Positions 1 through 8,634 of a stretch of 64,000 nt of DNA are shown one piece after another (the first letter of the stretch is position 1; every line of letters begins with the position of its first letter). The DNA is from Thiodiazotropha sp040506275 (lineage in GTDB: Bacteria > Pseudomonadota > Gammaproteobacteria > Chromatiales > Chromatiaceae). Location: assembly GCA_040506275.1 (NCBI GenBank), contig JBEVXD010000007.1:1-64000 (forward strand). The letters are read 5' to 3'. A model generated the notes under the pieces. The model did not search any database. It saw nothing but the letters and a program-made list of their open reading frames with translations, and was not told the DNA's origin. Made by a program: the position numbers and the translations under genes.

Positions 1-71
1 TTCGGGTGCGGGGCAGGTCTAACCACCGAGTGATGAATTGATAGCTAAACAATTCATCAGGAGAGATACAA

Positions 72-226
72 GGGTGCGGCCTGCCGCACCAAGCCCAACT
101 AAAACGAAATCCAACTATTGAGCAAGTTAGCAAATAGCTCCCATCGATAATACTGATGGGTTCAAGAAATAAAACCAGATTTGTTGAGTAACCCTCACCC
201 TTACGGTGCGGCAGGCCGCACCCTAC
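72..226. repeat. Inverted pair of GGTGCGG-type palindromes (REPIN-like)
   Basis: Two copies of a short GC-rich palindrome lie at 72-90 and 205-226 in opposite orientation, the second with the CCCTAC tail typical of this family. Eight more copies occur in the window. Such inverted doublets resemble REPINs, which are mobilised by RAYT transposases; no RAYT gene is in this window. I see no gene in positions 1-353. Confidence 0.7.
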
Positions 227-353
227 ATCAATACGATTCTAATATTCCGGTGACCTGACAGTAGTTGTTATGTGATTGTTGTAGGAGATCTATAGGATTA
301 ACATCCTGATCTATTTCCTATGAGCCATATAATGTTCTGGTGCACTATTTCGT

Positions 354-1307
354 CTACCCTGCCTGAACCATCGCATCGATCACATCATTCCAGGCCAAAG
401 CAAGATTGGTGCGGTTATAGCCTCCCCCACCCAACGCAATAAATCGGCCTTCACATAATTCATTGGCAACTTCGCATAATCTTTTCGCAGCATAAGCATG
501 AGCCGCCGGGGTAAATGCCATATGGGTTATGGGATCTCCCTCAATACTGTCAGCACCTGCCTGGAGAATGATCAACTCAGGTCTACCCTTGCGAACAAAA
601 TCTTCAACTGCAGGCCAGACTTTATAGAATAGATCGTCATCGGCAAATGGCGGCATTGGTATATTCAGTTTAGTGCCTTTCGCCTTGCCCTTTCCCGTCT
701 CTTCAACCGCACCAGTACCTGGATAGAGAAACCGACCATCCTCATGAATATCGGCATAGATAAGTTCCGGATCTGACTCAAAGGCGTAAAAGACACCATC
801 ACCATGATGGGCGTCGATATCAACATAGGCAATTCGCCGAATTCCCTGGTTCAATCTCAGATTCTCAATCAATATACCAGCATCGTTAAAAACGCAGAAT
901 CCGGCAGCCGAGTCCCGTCTGGCATGATGTAAACCGGCGATGGGGACAAACACCTTGGGGTGTTCTCCAGAAAGCATAGCGTGCATTCCGTCCAGCACCG
1001 AGCCTACCACCGTGCAGGCAGCCTCATAGACCCCCTCGAAGGCCGGTGTGTCACCCTGATCCAGAAAGCCACTACCACTCACTGACTGATGCTTCACCTG
1101 GTCTATATAGGACTCAGTATGAAATGATAACAGTGGTGTTTCACTGCACTGTTGAGGTGTGGCAATGGAGAGCTGTTTATCCAACCCCCGTTTCACTGTC
1201 TCCTTCCAGAACGCCTGGATACGGTCAGGACCAAAGGGATGTCCCTCGCCAAAACCATATCGACCAAGGGACTCGCCAAAATAGAGGGTTACCGGTTTTT
1301 CGACCAT
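354..1307 (-). CDS. Histone deacetylase family protein (AcuC/acetylpolyamine amidohydrolase-like)
   Basis: This 317-residue protein is a bacterial member of the arginase/deacetylase superfamily, zinc hydrolases that remove acetyl groups from lysines or polyamines in the cytoplasm. The signature blocks are all visible: the His-His dyad in GLHHARR followed by GFCVFND, the metal-binding DIDAHHGDG, GADSIEGD with a further metal-ligand Asp, and GGGGYN carrying the catalytic Tyr near the C-terminus. Length is normal for the family. It lies just after flgE on the same strand but is separated by over 300 bp including a repeat, so it is probably not part of the flagellar operon. The substrate cannot be told from sequence; AcuC (acetyl-CoA synthetase deacetylation) is one option. 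Confidence 0.88.
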   Translation of the reverse strand: MVEKPVTLYFGESLGRYGFGEGHPFGPDRIQAFWKETVKRGLDKQLSIATPQQCSETPLLSFHTESYIDQVKHQSVSGSGFLDQGDTPAFEGVYEAACTVVGSVLDGMHAMLSGEHPKVFVPIAGLHHARRDSAAGFCVFNDAGILIENLRLNQGIRRIAYVDIDAHHGDGVFYAFESDPELIYADIHEDGRFLYPGTGAVEETGKGKAKGTKLNIPMPPFADDDLFYKVWPAVEDFVRKGRPELIILQAGADSIEGDPITHMAFTPAAHAYAAKRLCEVANELCEGRFIALGGGGYNRTNLALAWNDVIDAMVQAG

Positions 1308-1565
1308 GAGTTTTTAATCCGACTTTTTTATCAAAAAAGAGATTATTTGTTAGTGATAGTGTGGGTCAGAAACCATTCACCATCAAGAAAAAAAGCAGCC
1401 TATTCAGAGAGGCAACCAGTCCTTCTCACACCCTGGGATACTTACAAATTACACTGAGTTAACTTGAGATAAGCCTGTTATTGCCAACGGCTCTGTTTGA
1501 GGAATTGCATCTGAGGAGTTAGAAATCAATTCACTTCAACAATTTGTCAATTGATTCTCTCGGAA

Positions 1566-1588
1566 GGTGCGGCTTGGCCGCACCCTAC
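1566..1588. repeat. Single GGTGCGG-type palindrome
   Basis: One copy of the GC-rich palindrome with its CCCTAC tail lies 32 bp beyond the flgE stop and could act as a 3' hairpin for that transcript. The rest of the 1308-1620 gap holds nothing I recognise. Confidence 0.6.
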
Positions 1589-1620
1589 GAGTATTGCAGT
1601 TTATTAAGGTTTAATGAGGA

Positions 1621-2895
1621 CTATCGAATATTGATGACCGTCTGGGTTACCGCATCTGCAGTAGTGATTACCTGGGCATTCGCCTGGAAGTTACGTTGCG
1701 CGGTAATCAGGTTAACCAGCTGTTTAGCCAGATCAACATTTGAGTTTTCAAGCGCACCTGACTGGATCAAGCCAAAACTACTGGTACCCGCTTCGCCGAT
1801 CTGAACATCACCAGAGGCAAAGGATTCAGCCCAGCTGGTATCACCTATCTGACGAAGACCCTGATTGTTGGTAAACCGTGCAAGTGCAATCTTACCCAGT
1901 GGGTCTGACTGACCATTGGTAAAGCGCGCAAATACCACGCCGCTGTCATCCACCTCTACACCACTGAGTCGACCAGATGTAAATCCATCTTGAGACAGTT
2001 CATTAACCGAAAACCCCGAACCGAATTGGGATGTGGAGTTGTAATCGAAGGTCATGCCGCTAATATCTGCAGCACCACCACCTGGATTGAAATCATCGAT
2101 GGTGATATTACCCAGCGCATCAACATCCCCTGTCGCTGTAGCCAGTGCCCCTGTGGTTGTAAACTGAATATCAGCAAAGGCATTACCACCAACAGTAACA
2201 TTGTTACCATCGACAAAAGAGAAGGCATTCCACTGATTATCAGCCACTTTAGCGTAGAACATCGTTGCGGTATGGGCCGTACCGAGAGAGTCATAGATGG
2301 TTGTAGCCGTGGAGTGGTTATAACTCAATGGATCTGGCGGAAAAGTAAATCCCGCAGCAGCTGGATCCAAGGCTACGGCAGGTGGTTGCTCCGATGCACT
2401 TAGATTCAAAGTCGCCTCGATACTACTGGTGGGCTGAGGTGTGCCTGATACAACTGGCAGATTCAGATCGACTGTTGAACCAGTATTGTACAAGCTACCT
2501 GAAGTACCGATTCGTGGAAAAACCTGTAATCTTGATCCTGTATGATCGACAACATTACCATCACGATCTACTGTAAATGCTCCAGCCCGTGTATAAGTTC
2601 GATCGCCGGCAGCATCTTCCATCACATAGAAGCCTTCACCATTTATAGCCATATCCAGGTTATTAGAGGTGAACTCTGTACTACCCTGAGAAAACTGTTG
2701 TGCAACCCGGGTTACACGAACACCTCGCCCAGGTACCGAGCTACTGACGTCACTGATCGAGTTAGCATAAATATCTGCAAACTCAGCTCTGGACTGTTTA
2801 AAACCAACGGTACTTGCATTAGCCACATTGTGCCCGGTTACTTCCAGGTCGGTGGAGGCCGCATCCAGACCACTTAGTGCGATACGAAATGCCAT
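1621..2895 (-). CDS. flgE: Flagellar hook protein FlgE
   Basis: FlgE polymerises into the hook, the universal joint between the flagellar basal body and filament. The 424-residue product starts MAFRIALSGL and has the N-terminal rod/hook helix motif (TGHNVANASTVGFKQSR), then GEGFYVM and TRAGAF of the D1 domain, and a C-terminal helix ending in NFQANAQVITTAD, which is the conserved flagellar basal-body end. A good ribosome site (AGGAG) lies 8 bp before the ATG. It follows flgD in the order flgBCDE. flgF and later rod/ring genes, which normally follow, are absent downstream; an unrelated deacetylase is there instead. Confidence 0.95.
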   Translation of the reverse strand: MAFRIALSGLDAASTDLEVTGHNVANASTVGFKQSRAEFADIYANSISDVSSSVPGRGVRVTRVAQQFSQGSTEFTSNNLDMAINGEGFYVMEDAAGDRTYTRAGAFTVDRDGNVVDHTGSRLQVFPRIGTSGSLYNTGSTVDLNLPVVSGTPQPTSSIEATLNLSASEQPPAVALDPAAAGFTFPPDPLSYNHSTATTIYDSLGTAHTATMFYAKVADNQWNAFSFVDGNNVTVGGNAFADIQFTTTGALATATGDVDALGNITIDDFNPGGGAADISGMTFDYNSTSQFGSGFSVNELSQDGFTSGRLSGVEVDDSGVVFARFTNGQSDPLGKIALARFTNNQGLRQIGDTSWAESFASGDVQIGEAGTSSFGLIQSGALENSNVDLAKQLVNLITAQRNFQANAQVITTADAVTQTVINIR

Positions 2896-2954
2896 CTTAT
2901 TTCTCCTGTCAAATCACTGAATGGTCACAACCCTTCAGTCTATAAACTGATTAC

Positions 2955-3635
2955 CTATTGAATCTGAACAACATCATTCATGGAGACCTGGCCCAACCCA
3001 TCCAGATTGAGTTGAATGCCACCCTGTCCACTAAGATTTACGCTCTCCACTTCAGCGGAGACCAATACTGCCGGGGCCATTTCAGCATCATCAACGCTGG
3101 CCACTGCACTGACCTGGTAGAGTCCATCACCCACATATTCACCTGAGTCGTCATATCCGTCCCAGCTGAAAGCAACCTGTCCGGCTTCATGTGTACCCAT
3201 AGGAAGCTCTCTAACCAACTCTCCGGCACTGTTGGTAATCCTGATCCGCACATCACTGGCAGAGGACGGGAGAACAATACTGCCTTGCAGCGGTTCACCT
3301 TGAGCCAGCACCCCGATATCACTCTCAACCAACACATCTCTGCCAACCAGAGCGGCAGCTTGCAGCGCCTGATTAGAGGTCAATGAAGCGCGAAGATCAT
3401 TAAAGGAACTATTTAGATCACCAATACCTGATACCGTGGCAAACTGAGAGACCTGGGTAGCCATCTCAGAATTTTCCATCGGCTTGAAAGGATCCTGATG
3501 AGTCAACTCAGTAACCAACAGATTCATAAAATCTTCCAGCCCTAGTTCACTCTGATTCTGCTGGTTGGTATCTGTGTTGTTAACTAAGCCAATATCTTCA
3601 TATTGGTTATATGCGGACACGATGCCGGTTGTCAT
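2955..3635 (-). CDS. flgD: Flagellar hook cap / basal-body rod modification protein FlgD
   Basis: FlgD caps the growing hook and guides FlgE assembly. The 226-residue reading begins MTTGIVSAYN; a longer upstream extension in this frame runs through flgC and is rejected because GGAG sits just before this ATG. The conserved N-terminal block with DFMNLLVTELTHQDPFKPMEN is clear, followed by the FlgD Ig/tudor region (VRIRITNSAGELVREL, FSWDGYDDSGEYVGDGLYQ). The gene starts 10 bp after the flgC stop and is 59 bp before flgE, consistent with one operon. Confidence 0.95.
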   Translation of the reverse strand: MTTGIVSAYNQYEDIGLVNNTDTNQQNQSELGLEDFMNLLVTELTHQDPFKPMENSEMATQVSQFATVSGIGDLNSSFNDLRASLTSNQALQAAALVGRDVLVESDIGVLAQGEPLQGSIVLPSSASDVRIRITNSAGELVRELPMGTHEAGQVAFSWDGYDDSGEYVGDGLYQVSAVASVDDAEMAPAVLVSAEVESVNLSGQGGIQLNLDGLGQVSMNDVVQIQ

Positions 3636-3645
3636 AGTGGTCTCC

Positions 3646-4059
3646 TTATTGACCCATACGCAGAGTGGCAAGCAGCAACTGCTTCGCTGAATTCGCCACT
3701 TCCACATTGCTCTGGTATGAACGGGAGGCTGAGAGCATATTGGCCATCTCTTCAACCATGTTGACATTGGAACGGAAGATATAGCCCTCTTCGTTGGCCA
3801 TTGGATGATCCGGCGCATGTTCCTGAATCAATGGCGCCTGACTCTCAACTACACCAGCCATTCGTACGCCGTGCGATACAGCATCGGGGTTTGTCTGATC
3901 AAGGACTGTTTGAAACACTGGCTGTCTGGCCCGATAGGTCTCATCAATACTGCTGCTAATCGCATCAGCATTGGCCATGTTGCTGGCCACCAGATTCAGA
4001 CGCAGTGTCTGAACACTCATGCCCGAAGACGCTGTGTCAAAAATTTTAAAAATTGACAT
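3646..4059 (-). CDS. flgC: Flagellar basal-body rod protein FlgC
   Basis: FlgC forms part of the proximal rod of the flagellar basal body. The 137-residue protein has the usual N-terminal rod motif (TLRLNLVASNMANADA) and the C-terminal block SNVNMVEEMANMLSASRSYQ with the final helix typical of FlgB/FlgC/FlgG-type axial proteins. Its length matches the family. It sits 2 bp after flgB and 10 bp before flgD, showing translational coupling in the flgBCDE operon. Confidence 0.95.
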   Translation of the reverse strand: MSIFKIFDTASSGMSVQTLRLNLVASNMANADAISSSIDETYRARQPVFQTVLDQTNPDAVSHGVRMAGVVESQAPLIQEHAPDHPMANEEGYIFRSNVNMVEEMANMLSASRSYQSNVEVANSAKQLLLATLRMGQ

Positions 4060-4061
4060 GA

Positions 4062-4451
4062 TTATTCACCCTTCAATGCTTTGCGAAGACCGCTGATCTT
4101 GCTGTTGATAAAACTCAGACTGGTCTGGTATTCGATTGCATTGGCTCCAAATGCAGCATGTTCACGTTCGCTATCCACAGTATTGCCATCCAATGAGGGC
4201 TGGGCTGGTACACGATAGAGGAGTTGAGCTGGCGGAACTGCTCCTGACTCGGTTTGGATATGGCGGGCATTGGTGGTTTTCATACGATCCCCACTATCCA
4301 TTTCACGACTGAGCATTACTTTAAAATCAAAGTCTCTCGCCTTGTAACCCGGTGTGTCAGCATTGGCCAGATTAGCCGAGAGTACCTCTGCTCTCTGGGA
4401 GCGCAGTACCAAGGCTCTTTCATGTACACCGAATAGGTTGTCAAAGTTCAT
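4062..4451 (-). CDS. flgB: Flagellar basal-body rod protein FlgB
   Basis: FlgB is the most membrane-proximal rod subunit. I take the start at MNFDNLFGVH (129 residues) because GGAG lies 6 bp before it and this is the normal family length; a further in-frame ATG 54 bp upstream would add an untypical N-terminus. The motif LSANLANADTPGYKARDFDF and the C-terminal EYQTSLSFINSKISGL are diagnostic. It is the first gene of the flgBCDE run, about 200 bp downstream of cheR. No clear promoter of its own was found in that gap. Confidence 0.94.
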   Translation of the reverse strand: MNFDNLFGVHERALVLRSQRAEVLSANLANADTPGYKARDFDFKVMLSREMDSGDRMKTTNARHIQTESGAVPPAQLLYRVPAQPSLDGNTVDSEREHAAFGANAIEYQTSLSFINSKISGLRKALKGE

Positions 4452-4651
4452 CAGATGCTCCAAACCTGAGTTCTCACACTGAGCATGATGCAGGGAGTAT
4501 GCCAATGCCGACTATCAGTGGATATACCAGGAGTTGCAGTGATTCTGAAGAGATGTGGCTCTATATATTCTGCTGGAGAAACGGCAATGAGATGCCGGAG
4601 AGCGGCAAGCTTTGCCGTGACGATTGAGATTAATCTGAGAAGTCAGGCTTT

Positions 4652-5485
4652 CTAGGACTTAAGCCTGTAAGAGATGCCCCCGTGACCTACTTTCATCTCA
4701 AACCGATTGGTTAGTTGATTGATCGATTCTGTAGAGCCAAGGAAAAGATATCCTCCAGGATTGAGGATATCAGCCATGCGATCAACGATATCCTTTTTGA
4801 GTTCGTTGGAAAAATAGATCAGAACATTGCGACAGAAAATAACATCAAAGCGCCCCATCACCTGATAATTGTCTGCCAGATTCATTGGCTTAAAATTGAC
4901 CCGGCGCTTAATCTCAGGCTTAACTTCAATACAATCACCCTGAGGATTGAAAAAACGTTTTTTCTGTTCTGCAGTCAGGCCTCGTTCAACAGACAAACCG
5001 CAATAGACACCAGCTCGCGCCTCATCCAGAACCTTGCTGGATATGTCGGTAGCCTGAATTTGAACCTGCCGTGCCTGTCCCTTCGAAGCGTGATATTCAT
5101 CGGCAATCATACTGATGTTATAGGGTTCCTGACCGCTGGAACAGGCAGCTGACCAGATACGAATCGCACCCCCCCTCTGCTGATTCAGATCTGGAAGGAT
5201 AGTCTCCTTCATCAGAATATAGTGTCCGATATCACGAAACCAAAAAGTTTCATTGGTAGTCATGGCATCAATGACTTTTACCTTCAACCGGGAATGAATA
5301 GGCGATTTTATCTGCTTCAGCAGTTCACCAAGAGAGGAGATACCTGCCTCCTTCATGACACCACCTAAACGACTCGAGACCAGGTATTCCTTCCCGTTTC
5401 CCAGCAGTATTCCACACGCCTGTTGCAGAAAATTTTTAAAAGCTTCGTAGTCCGCTGGCGAAATAGCAGCTGTTCGGTTGTACAT
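4652..5485 (-). CDS. cheR: Chemotaxis protein methyltransferase CheR
   Basis: CheR uses S-adenosylmethionine to methylate glutamates of chemoreceptors, resetting their signalling state during adaptation. The 277-residue protein has the N-terminal all-helical domain (DYEAFKNFLQQACGILLG), the linker TTNETFWFRD, the SAM-binding glycine loop (SAACSSGQEPYNISM) and the FDVIFCRNVLIYFS block. Length is standard for a free-standing CheR without TPR repeats. It lies 37 bp after cheV and before flgB, the arrangement seen in many polar-flagellated gammaproteobacteria. Confidence 0.95.
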   Translation of the reverse strand: MYNRTAAISPADYEAFKNFLQQACGILLGNGKEYLVSSRLGGVMKEAGISSLGELLKQIKSPIHSRLKVKVIDAMTTNETFWFRDIGHYILMKETILPDLNQQRGGAIRIWSAACSSGQEPYNISMIADEYHASKGQARQVQIQATDISSKVLDEARAGVYCGLSVERGLTAEQKKRFFNPQGDCIEVKPEIKRRVNFKPMNLADNYQVMGRFDVIFCRNVLIYFSNELKKDIVDRMADILNPGGYLFLGSTESINQLTNRFEMKVGHGGISYRLKS

Positions 5486-5522
5486 AGTAGTATTTTGTTA
5501 TTTTGCTGAATAAGTACAGTGT

Positions 5523-6440
5523 TTATGAAATCTCTTTCAGACGTTTAGTAACGGTTGAAACCAACTCATCCGGCATAAACTTAGCGAGAAAATGGTTGGC
5601 ACCAACCTTTTTAACCATACTCTCATTGAACACGCCACTTAGAGAAGAGTGAAGAATAACGTAGAGGTCAGCCAGTTTTGGATTCTCGCGAATTGCACTC
5701 ACCAGGGAGTACCCATCCATTTTCGGCATCTCGATATCTGAGATCACCATCGCCAGCCAATCGCTCACCTTACCCTCTTCCGACCAGCTTTCAAGGTGTT
5801 TCAAGGCTTCATTGCCATCTTTAGCAAGAATCGCTTCCAAACCAATCTCTTCAAGTACCTTCTTGATCTGATTACGAGCCACCATCGAATCATCTACAAC
5901 CAGGGCTTTAAATGCCTCAACATCCGCACCTTCAATATCTATAGGCATGGTGATCTCTTCATCAATACCTAAAACTTCACTCAACACCTTTTCAACATCA
6001 ATTATCTCAATCAAGTCACCTTCGATTTCGGTTACCGCAGTCATATAGCTGTTACGACCCACCCCTTGTGGTGGAGGGAGGATATCCTCCCAATGAGTAT
6101 TGACGATACGCTCCACATTTCCGACCAGGAAGGCCAGCAACCGTCGGTTATACTCGGTGATGATAATAAAATAATCCTTGGCATTACCCATTCTCGGTCC
6201 GCCAATGGCATGACAAAGATCCATAACCGGGATGTTATTACCACGTAATGAGGCGACGCCCCTGATGTTCTCGTGCGAACCGGGCAAAGCAGAAAGTGGA
6301 GGACACTGAACCACCTCCTTCACCTTAAAAACGTTTATGCCAAAAATCTGACGTCCTGCAAGGCGAAACAGCAGCAATTCAAGACGATTTTGCCCAGCCA
6401 GCTTTGTCCTTTGGTCAACACTGTCTAACATTGACGCCAT
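5523..6440 (-). CDS. cheV: Chemotaxis coupling/response protein CheV
   Basis: CheV couples chemoreceptors to the CheA kinase and buffers the signal through its own receiver domain. Residues about 20-160 form the CheW-like domain (LFRLAGRQIFGINVFKVKEV, then LRGNNIPVMDL). Residues about 175-300 form a receiver domain with the phospho-acceptor Asp in VISDIEMPKMDG and the conserved Lys near FLAKFMPDE. The 305-residue length is typical. The gene is divergent from flgA, with about 158 bp between the two starts. Confidence 0.95.
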   Translation of the reverse strand: MASMLDSVDQRTKLAGQNRLELLLFRLAGRQIFGINVFKVKEVVQCPPLSALPGSHENIRGVASLRGNNIPVMDLCHAIGGPRMGNAKDYFIIITEYNRRLLAFLVGNVERIVNTHWEDILPPPQGVGRNSYMTAVTEIEGDLIEIIDVEKVLSEVLGIDEEITMPIDIEGADVEAFKALVVDDSMVARNQIKKVLEEIGLEAILAKDGNEALKHLESWSEEGKVSDWLAMVISDIEMPKMDGYSLVSAIRENPKLADLYVILHSSLSGVFNESMVKKVGANHFLAKFMPDELVSTVTKRLKEIS

Positions 6441-6551
6441 GATTTACCACCTCAATCTAGGAATAACTATCAGATTTCATCAATAGGTATGGCGGCTTAT
6501 GCCCGTCGACCTTTAGACATAATAGATACAACACCTGCATCCATGCATCAA

Positions 6552-6567
6552 CGGCACATTGCTTGCA
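6552..6567 (+). promoter_or_regulatory. Sigma-54 promoter for flgA
   Basis: The element reads CGGCAC, five bases, then TTGCA, giving the GG-N10-GC spacing required for the -24/-12 elements of RpoN promoters. It ends 31 bp before the chosen flgA ATG. Sigma-54 (FlrC/FleQ-type) control of early/middle flagellar genes is established in polar-flagellated gammaproteobacteria. Confidence 0.8.
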
Positions 6568-6598
6568 TATTAATTAGGGAAAATTGTGGAGAGACCAA

Positions 6599-7312
6599 AT
6601 GACCAAACCGAAAGCACTGGGGTGCGCGATACTGCTGGGACTGTTCCTGGCAGGGTCTGTCTCTGCCCAGTCCGGGGAGACTCAACATCAGCCCCATCAA
6701 TCCATTGCTGATGCAGCTAAACACTATTTGGAATCGACCCTTACCCAGGATGCGACGGGAGCAAACATAAAGATTTCCCCTTTGGATCATCGACTCAAAT
6801 TAAAGCGATGTGAAACACCACTGGAGGCCTTCAGTCCTCCCGGAGGCGTAAAACTGGGACGTACATCAGTAGGTGTCAGATGTGCCTCACCGGCCCCCTG
6901 GTCACTCTATATCTCTGCCAATGTCGGTATTGAAGCCCCGATTGTCGTTGCTGTCCGAGACCTGCCCAGAGGACAGGCGATTGACAGCAAAGATCTTAAA
7001 ATCAAAGTATCAGATACAAGCCACCTGCTTCGCGGATACTTTGACACTGTAGATCAAGTGGTCGGCCAGACCCTCAAGCGAACCTTACGTAGGGGCCAAG
7101 TGGTCACCCCATCGATGTTGGTCGTAAGAAAGGCCATAAAACGGGGGGATCAGGTAACCATTCTGGCAGGTTCTGGTGGTATTCAGGTACGAATGCAGGG
7201 TAAAGCAATTAAACAAGGTAATCCGGGAGACCTGATTACAGTAATGAACAGCAAATCAAAGAAGAAGATCGAGGCACGCGTTGTATCGAAGGGTTTGGTG
7301 ATGGTCGACTGA
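6599..7312 (+). CDS. flgA: Flagellar P-ring assembly chaperone FlgA
   Basis: FlgA is a periplasmic chaperone needed to assemble the FlgI P-ring around the rod. The protein (237 residues from the ATG; a TTG five codons earlier is less likely because GGAGA lies between them at the right distance) begins with a signal peptide (ALGCAILLGLFLAGSVSAQ). The C-terminal half contains the SAF-like domain (VVAVRDLPRGQAIDSKDLKIK, GQTLKRTLRRGQVVTPSMLV) and the closing block GDQVTILAGSGGIQVRMQGKA. Having flgA next to flgM-flgN and divergent from cheV-cheR-flgB is a common arrangement. Confidence 0.94.
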   Translation: MTKPKALGCAILLGLFLAGSVSAQSGETQHQPHQSIADAAKHYLESTLTQDATGANIKISPLDHRLKLKRCETPLEAFSPPGGVKLGRTSVGVRCASPAPWSLYISANVGIEAPIVVAVRDLPRGQAIDSKDLKIKVSDTSHLLRGYFDTVDQVVGQTLKRTLRRGQVVTPSMLVVRKAIKRGDQVTILAGSGGIQVRMQGKAIKQGNPGDLITVMNSKSKKKIEARVVSKGLVMVD

Positions 7313-7357
7313 GGATGAGGCTGTCTTTTAAAAATCATATTGTCAGGGGTTTCAAGC

Positions 7358-7390
7358 CTGAAGACGACATACTTAGTCGCCGGGTTAATA
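7358..7390 (+). repeat. 33-bp interspersed repeat, copy 1
   Basis: A 33-bp sequence beginning CTGAAGACG and ending GGGTTAATA lies between the flgA stop and the flgM promoter. With one mismatch it recurs in inverse orientation at 26106-26139 and 40140-40173. Its nature is unknown. Confidence 0.75.
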
Positions 7391-7414
7391 GTATGCAGAA
7401 ATTCGATCTATGAT

Positions 7415-7441
7415 TTAAGTTACACTAGTATCGGTCGATAA
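7415..7441 (+). promoter_or_regulatory. Sigma-28 (FliA) promoter for flgM
   Basis: The sequence TTAAGTT, a 12-bp spacer and GTCGATAA match the flagellar sigma-28 consensus (TAAGTTT-N11-12-GCCGATAA) with one change in the -10 box. It is about 33 bp upstream of the flgM start. A FliA-dependent flgM promoter is well established in related flagellar systems. Confidence 0.78.
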
Positions 7442-7473
7442 TCGCTTCGTATTAATGTCATTGAGGTAGCATG

Positions 7474-7797
7474 ATGCCCATTCAAATCAACAGTCTTTCC
7501 AGCCGTAATCTGAAAGGAACGGGCAAGAGTGGCAAGGCACAGAGTTCGGGTAAGGCCGGTGGCAGTAAAGCCCCTTCAGGAGCAAGAGGAGCAGCATCGT
7601 CAGGTGGTGGAGATCGCGTTGATCTCACGGGGGATGCAAGCAAACTCCAGGAACTCGAAGGAAGAATTGCCGATATGCCGATTGTTGACGCGCAGAAGGT
7701 TGAAGCTGTGCAGCAAGCGCTTGCGACTGGCAGCTTTACCATCGACCCTCAAACTGCAGCCGACAAGATGCTGGCTATGGAACTCTCTCTTCCCTGA
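7474..7797 (+). CDS. flgM: Anti-sigma-28 factor FlgM
   Basis: FlgM binds and holds FliA (sigma-28) inactive until the hook is complete, when it is secreted through the flagellar export channel. The 107-residue protein has the expected disordered, Gly/Ser/Lys-rich N-terminal half and the conserved C-terminal sigma-binding half (DRVDLTGDASKLQELE, then VDAQKVEAVQQALATGSFTI and TAADKMLAMELSL). Two adjacent ATG codons exist; the second is at better distance (7 bp) from GAGG. flgN begins 5 bp after the stop. Confidence 0.93.
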   Translation: MPIQINSLSSRNLKGTGKSGKAQSSGKAGGSKAPSGARGAASSGGGDRVDLTGDASKLQELEGRIADMPIVDAQKVEAVQQALATGSFTIDPQTAADKMLAMELSLP

Positions 7798-7802
7798 AAA
7801 TT

Positions 7803-8288
7803 ATGCAAAACACCACTCAACATCAAGAAACTTTCAGCAAAATCGTGAATAACGAAATTGAGCAGGCCCAAAATCTGCTTGAATTGCTACAGCGTGAACT
7901 TGAACTATTAAAAGCCCCCCCTTCAAAAGCCCTGGAAGAGTTGACTGAACTGAAAAAACAGCTGCTGATACAAGTTGAGCAGAGCGTCACGCAGCACAAC
8001 CAGTTACTGATCTCACAAGGATACAGTTCCGACCGAAAGGGAACGGAAGCGTTTATCCAGCAGTGCCCGAATAGTGACCAGTTAAATGAACACTGGAATC
8101 AATTCTCTTCACTGCTAGAAGCGTGTCAGAAACAGAACGAAATAAATGGTGGGGCCGTGCAACTGAACCAACATCAGGTCGCGCAAGCCCTGGATGTTCT
8201 GCGAGGTTTTGCAAATAGTGATAAGACCTATGGCCCGGCAGGAGAGTCCCGCCCAACCACCAGCTCAAAATCACTCGGAAAGGCCTAG
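7803..8288 (+). CDS. flgN: Flagellar export chaperone FlgN
   Basis: FlgN is the cytoplasmic chaperone for the hook-filament junction proteins FlgK and FlgL. The 161-residue product is mostly helical, with a coiled-coil-rich N-terminal half (heptad-like run around ELLQRELELLKAP and LTELKKQLLIQVEQS) and the Q/N-rich region followed by ALDVLRGF in the FlgK/L-binding part. The assignment rests on that pattern, its length and its place directly after flgM. It is likely expressed from the sigma-28 promoter upstream of flgM. Confidence 0.88.
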   Translation: MQNTTQHQETFSKIVNNEIEQAQNLLELLQRELELLKAPPSKALEELTELKKQLLIQVEQSVTQHNQLLISQGYSSDRKGTEAFIQQCPNSDQLNEHWNQFSSLLEACQKQNEINGGAVQLNQHQVAQALDVLRGFANSDKTYGPAGESRPTTSSKSLGKA

Positions 8289-8634
8289 TGGACTTGCAGT
8301 AAATTCGGTAACACTCAGCCGGTGAACAAGGGATCTTTCTTAGATCTCATATAACTGAGACCTCCTTGAAGGTAGAAATGGTCTATTTTGGTAGCAGGAT
8401 GTGAGCTCATAGCATCTCCAGACTCTTGTCATCAACTGTTTCAGCTATTTTCTGCTTAAATTTAGCTATTTAGAGGAATCCAACGTGACCTGGCACTGCC
8501 AAAAGCACTATACTCGACGTGGTAAAGAATAGAGAGCATCACATGATGTGATTTTTTGGCGCCTTGTGCCCGAAGTGCAAATTAGAAAGGGAAGACTGTT
8601 AATAATAGAACCATTGCATAAATTTGGAGAGATG
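8289..8634. other. Intergenic gap after flgN
   Basis: These 346 bp separate flgN from the exported protein downstream. I find no convincing gene, promoter or repeat family member here. Confidence 0.5.

Noticed and set aside
4575..4600. Possible sigma-54 site for flgB on the minus strand (CGGCAT...TTGCC)
   Set aside because: The spacing between GG and GC is one base short of the strict requirement, and the match lies in a hairpin-rich stretch.
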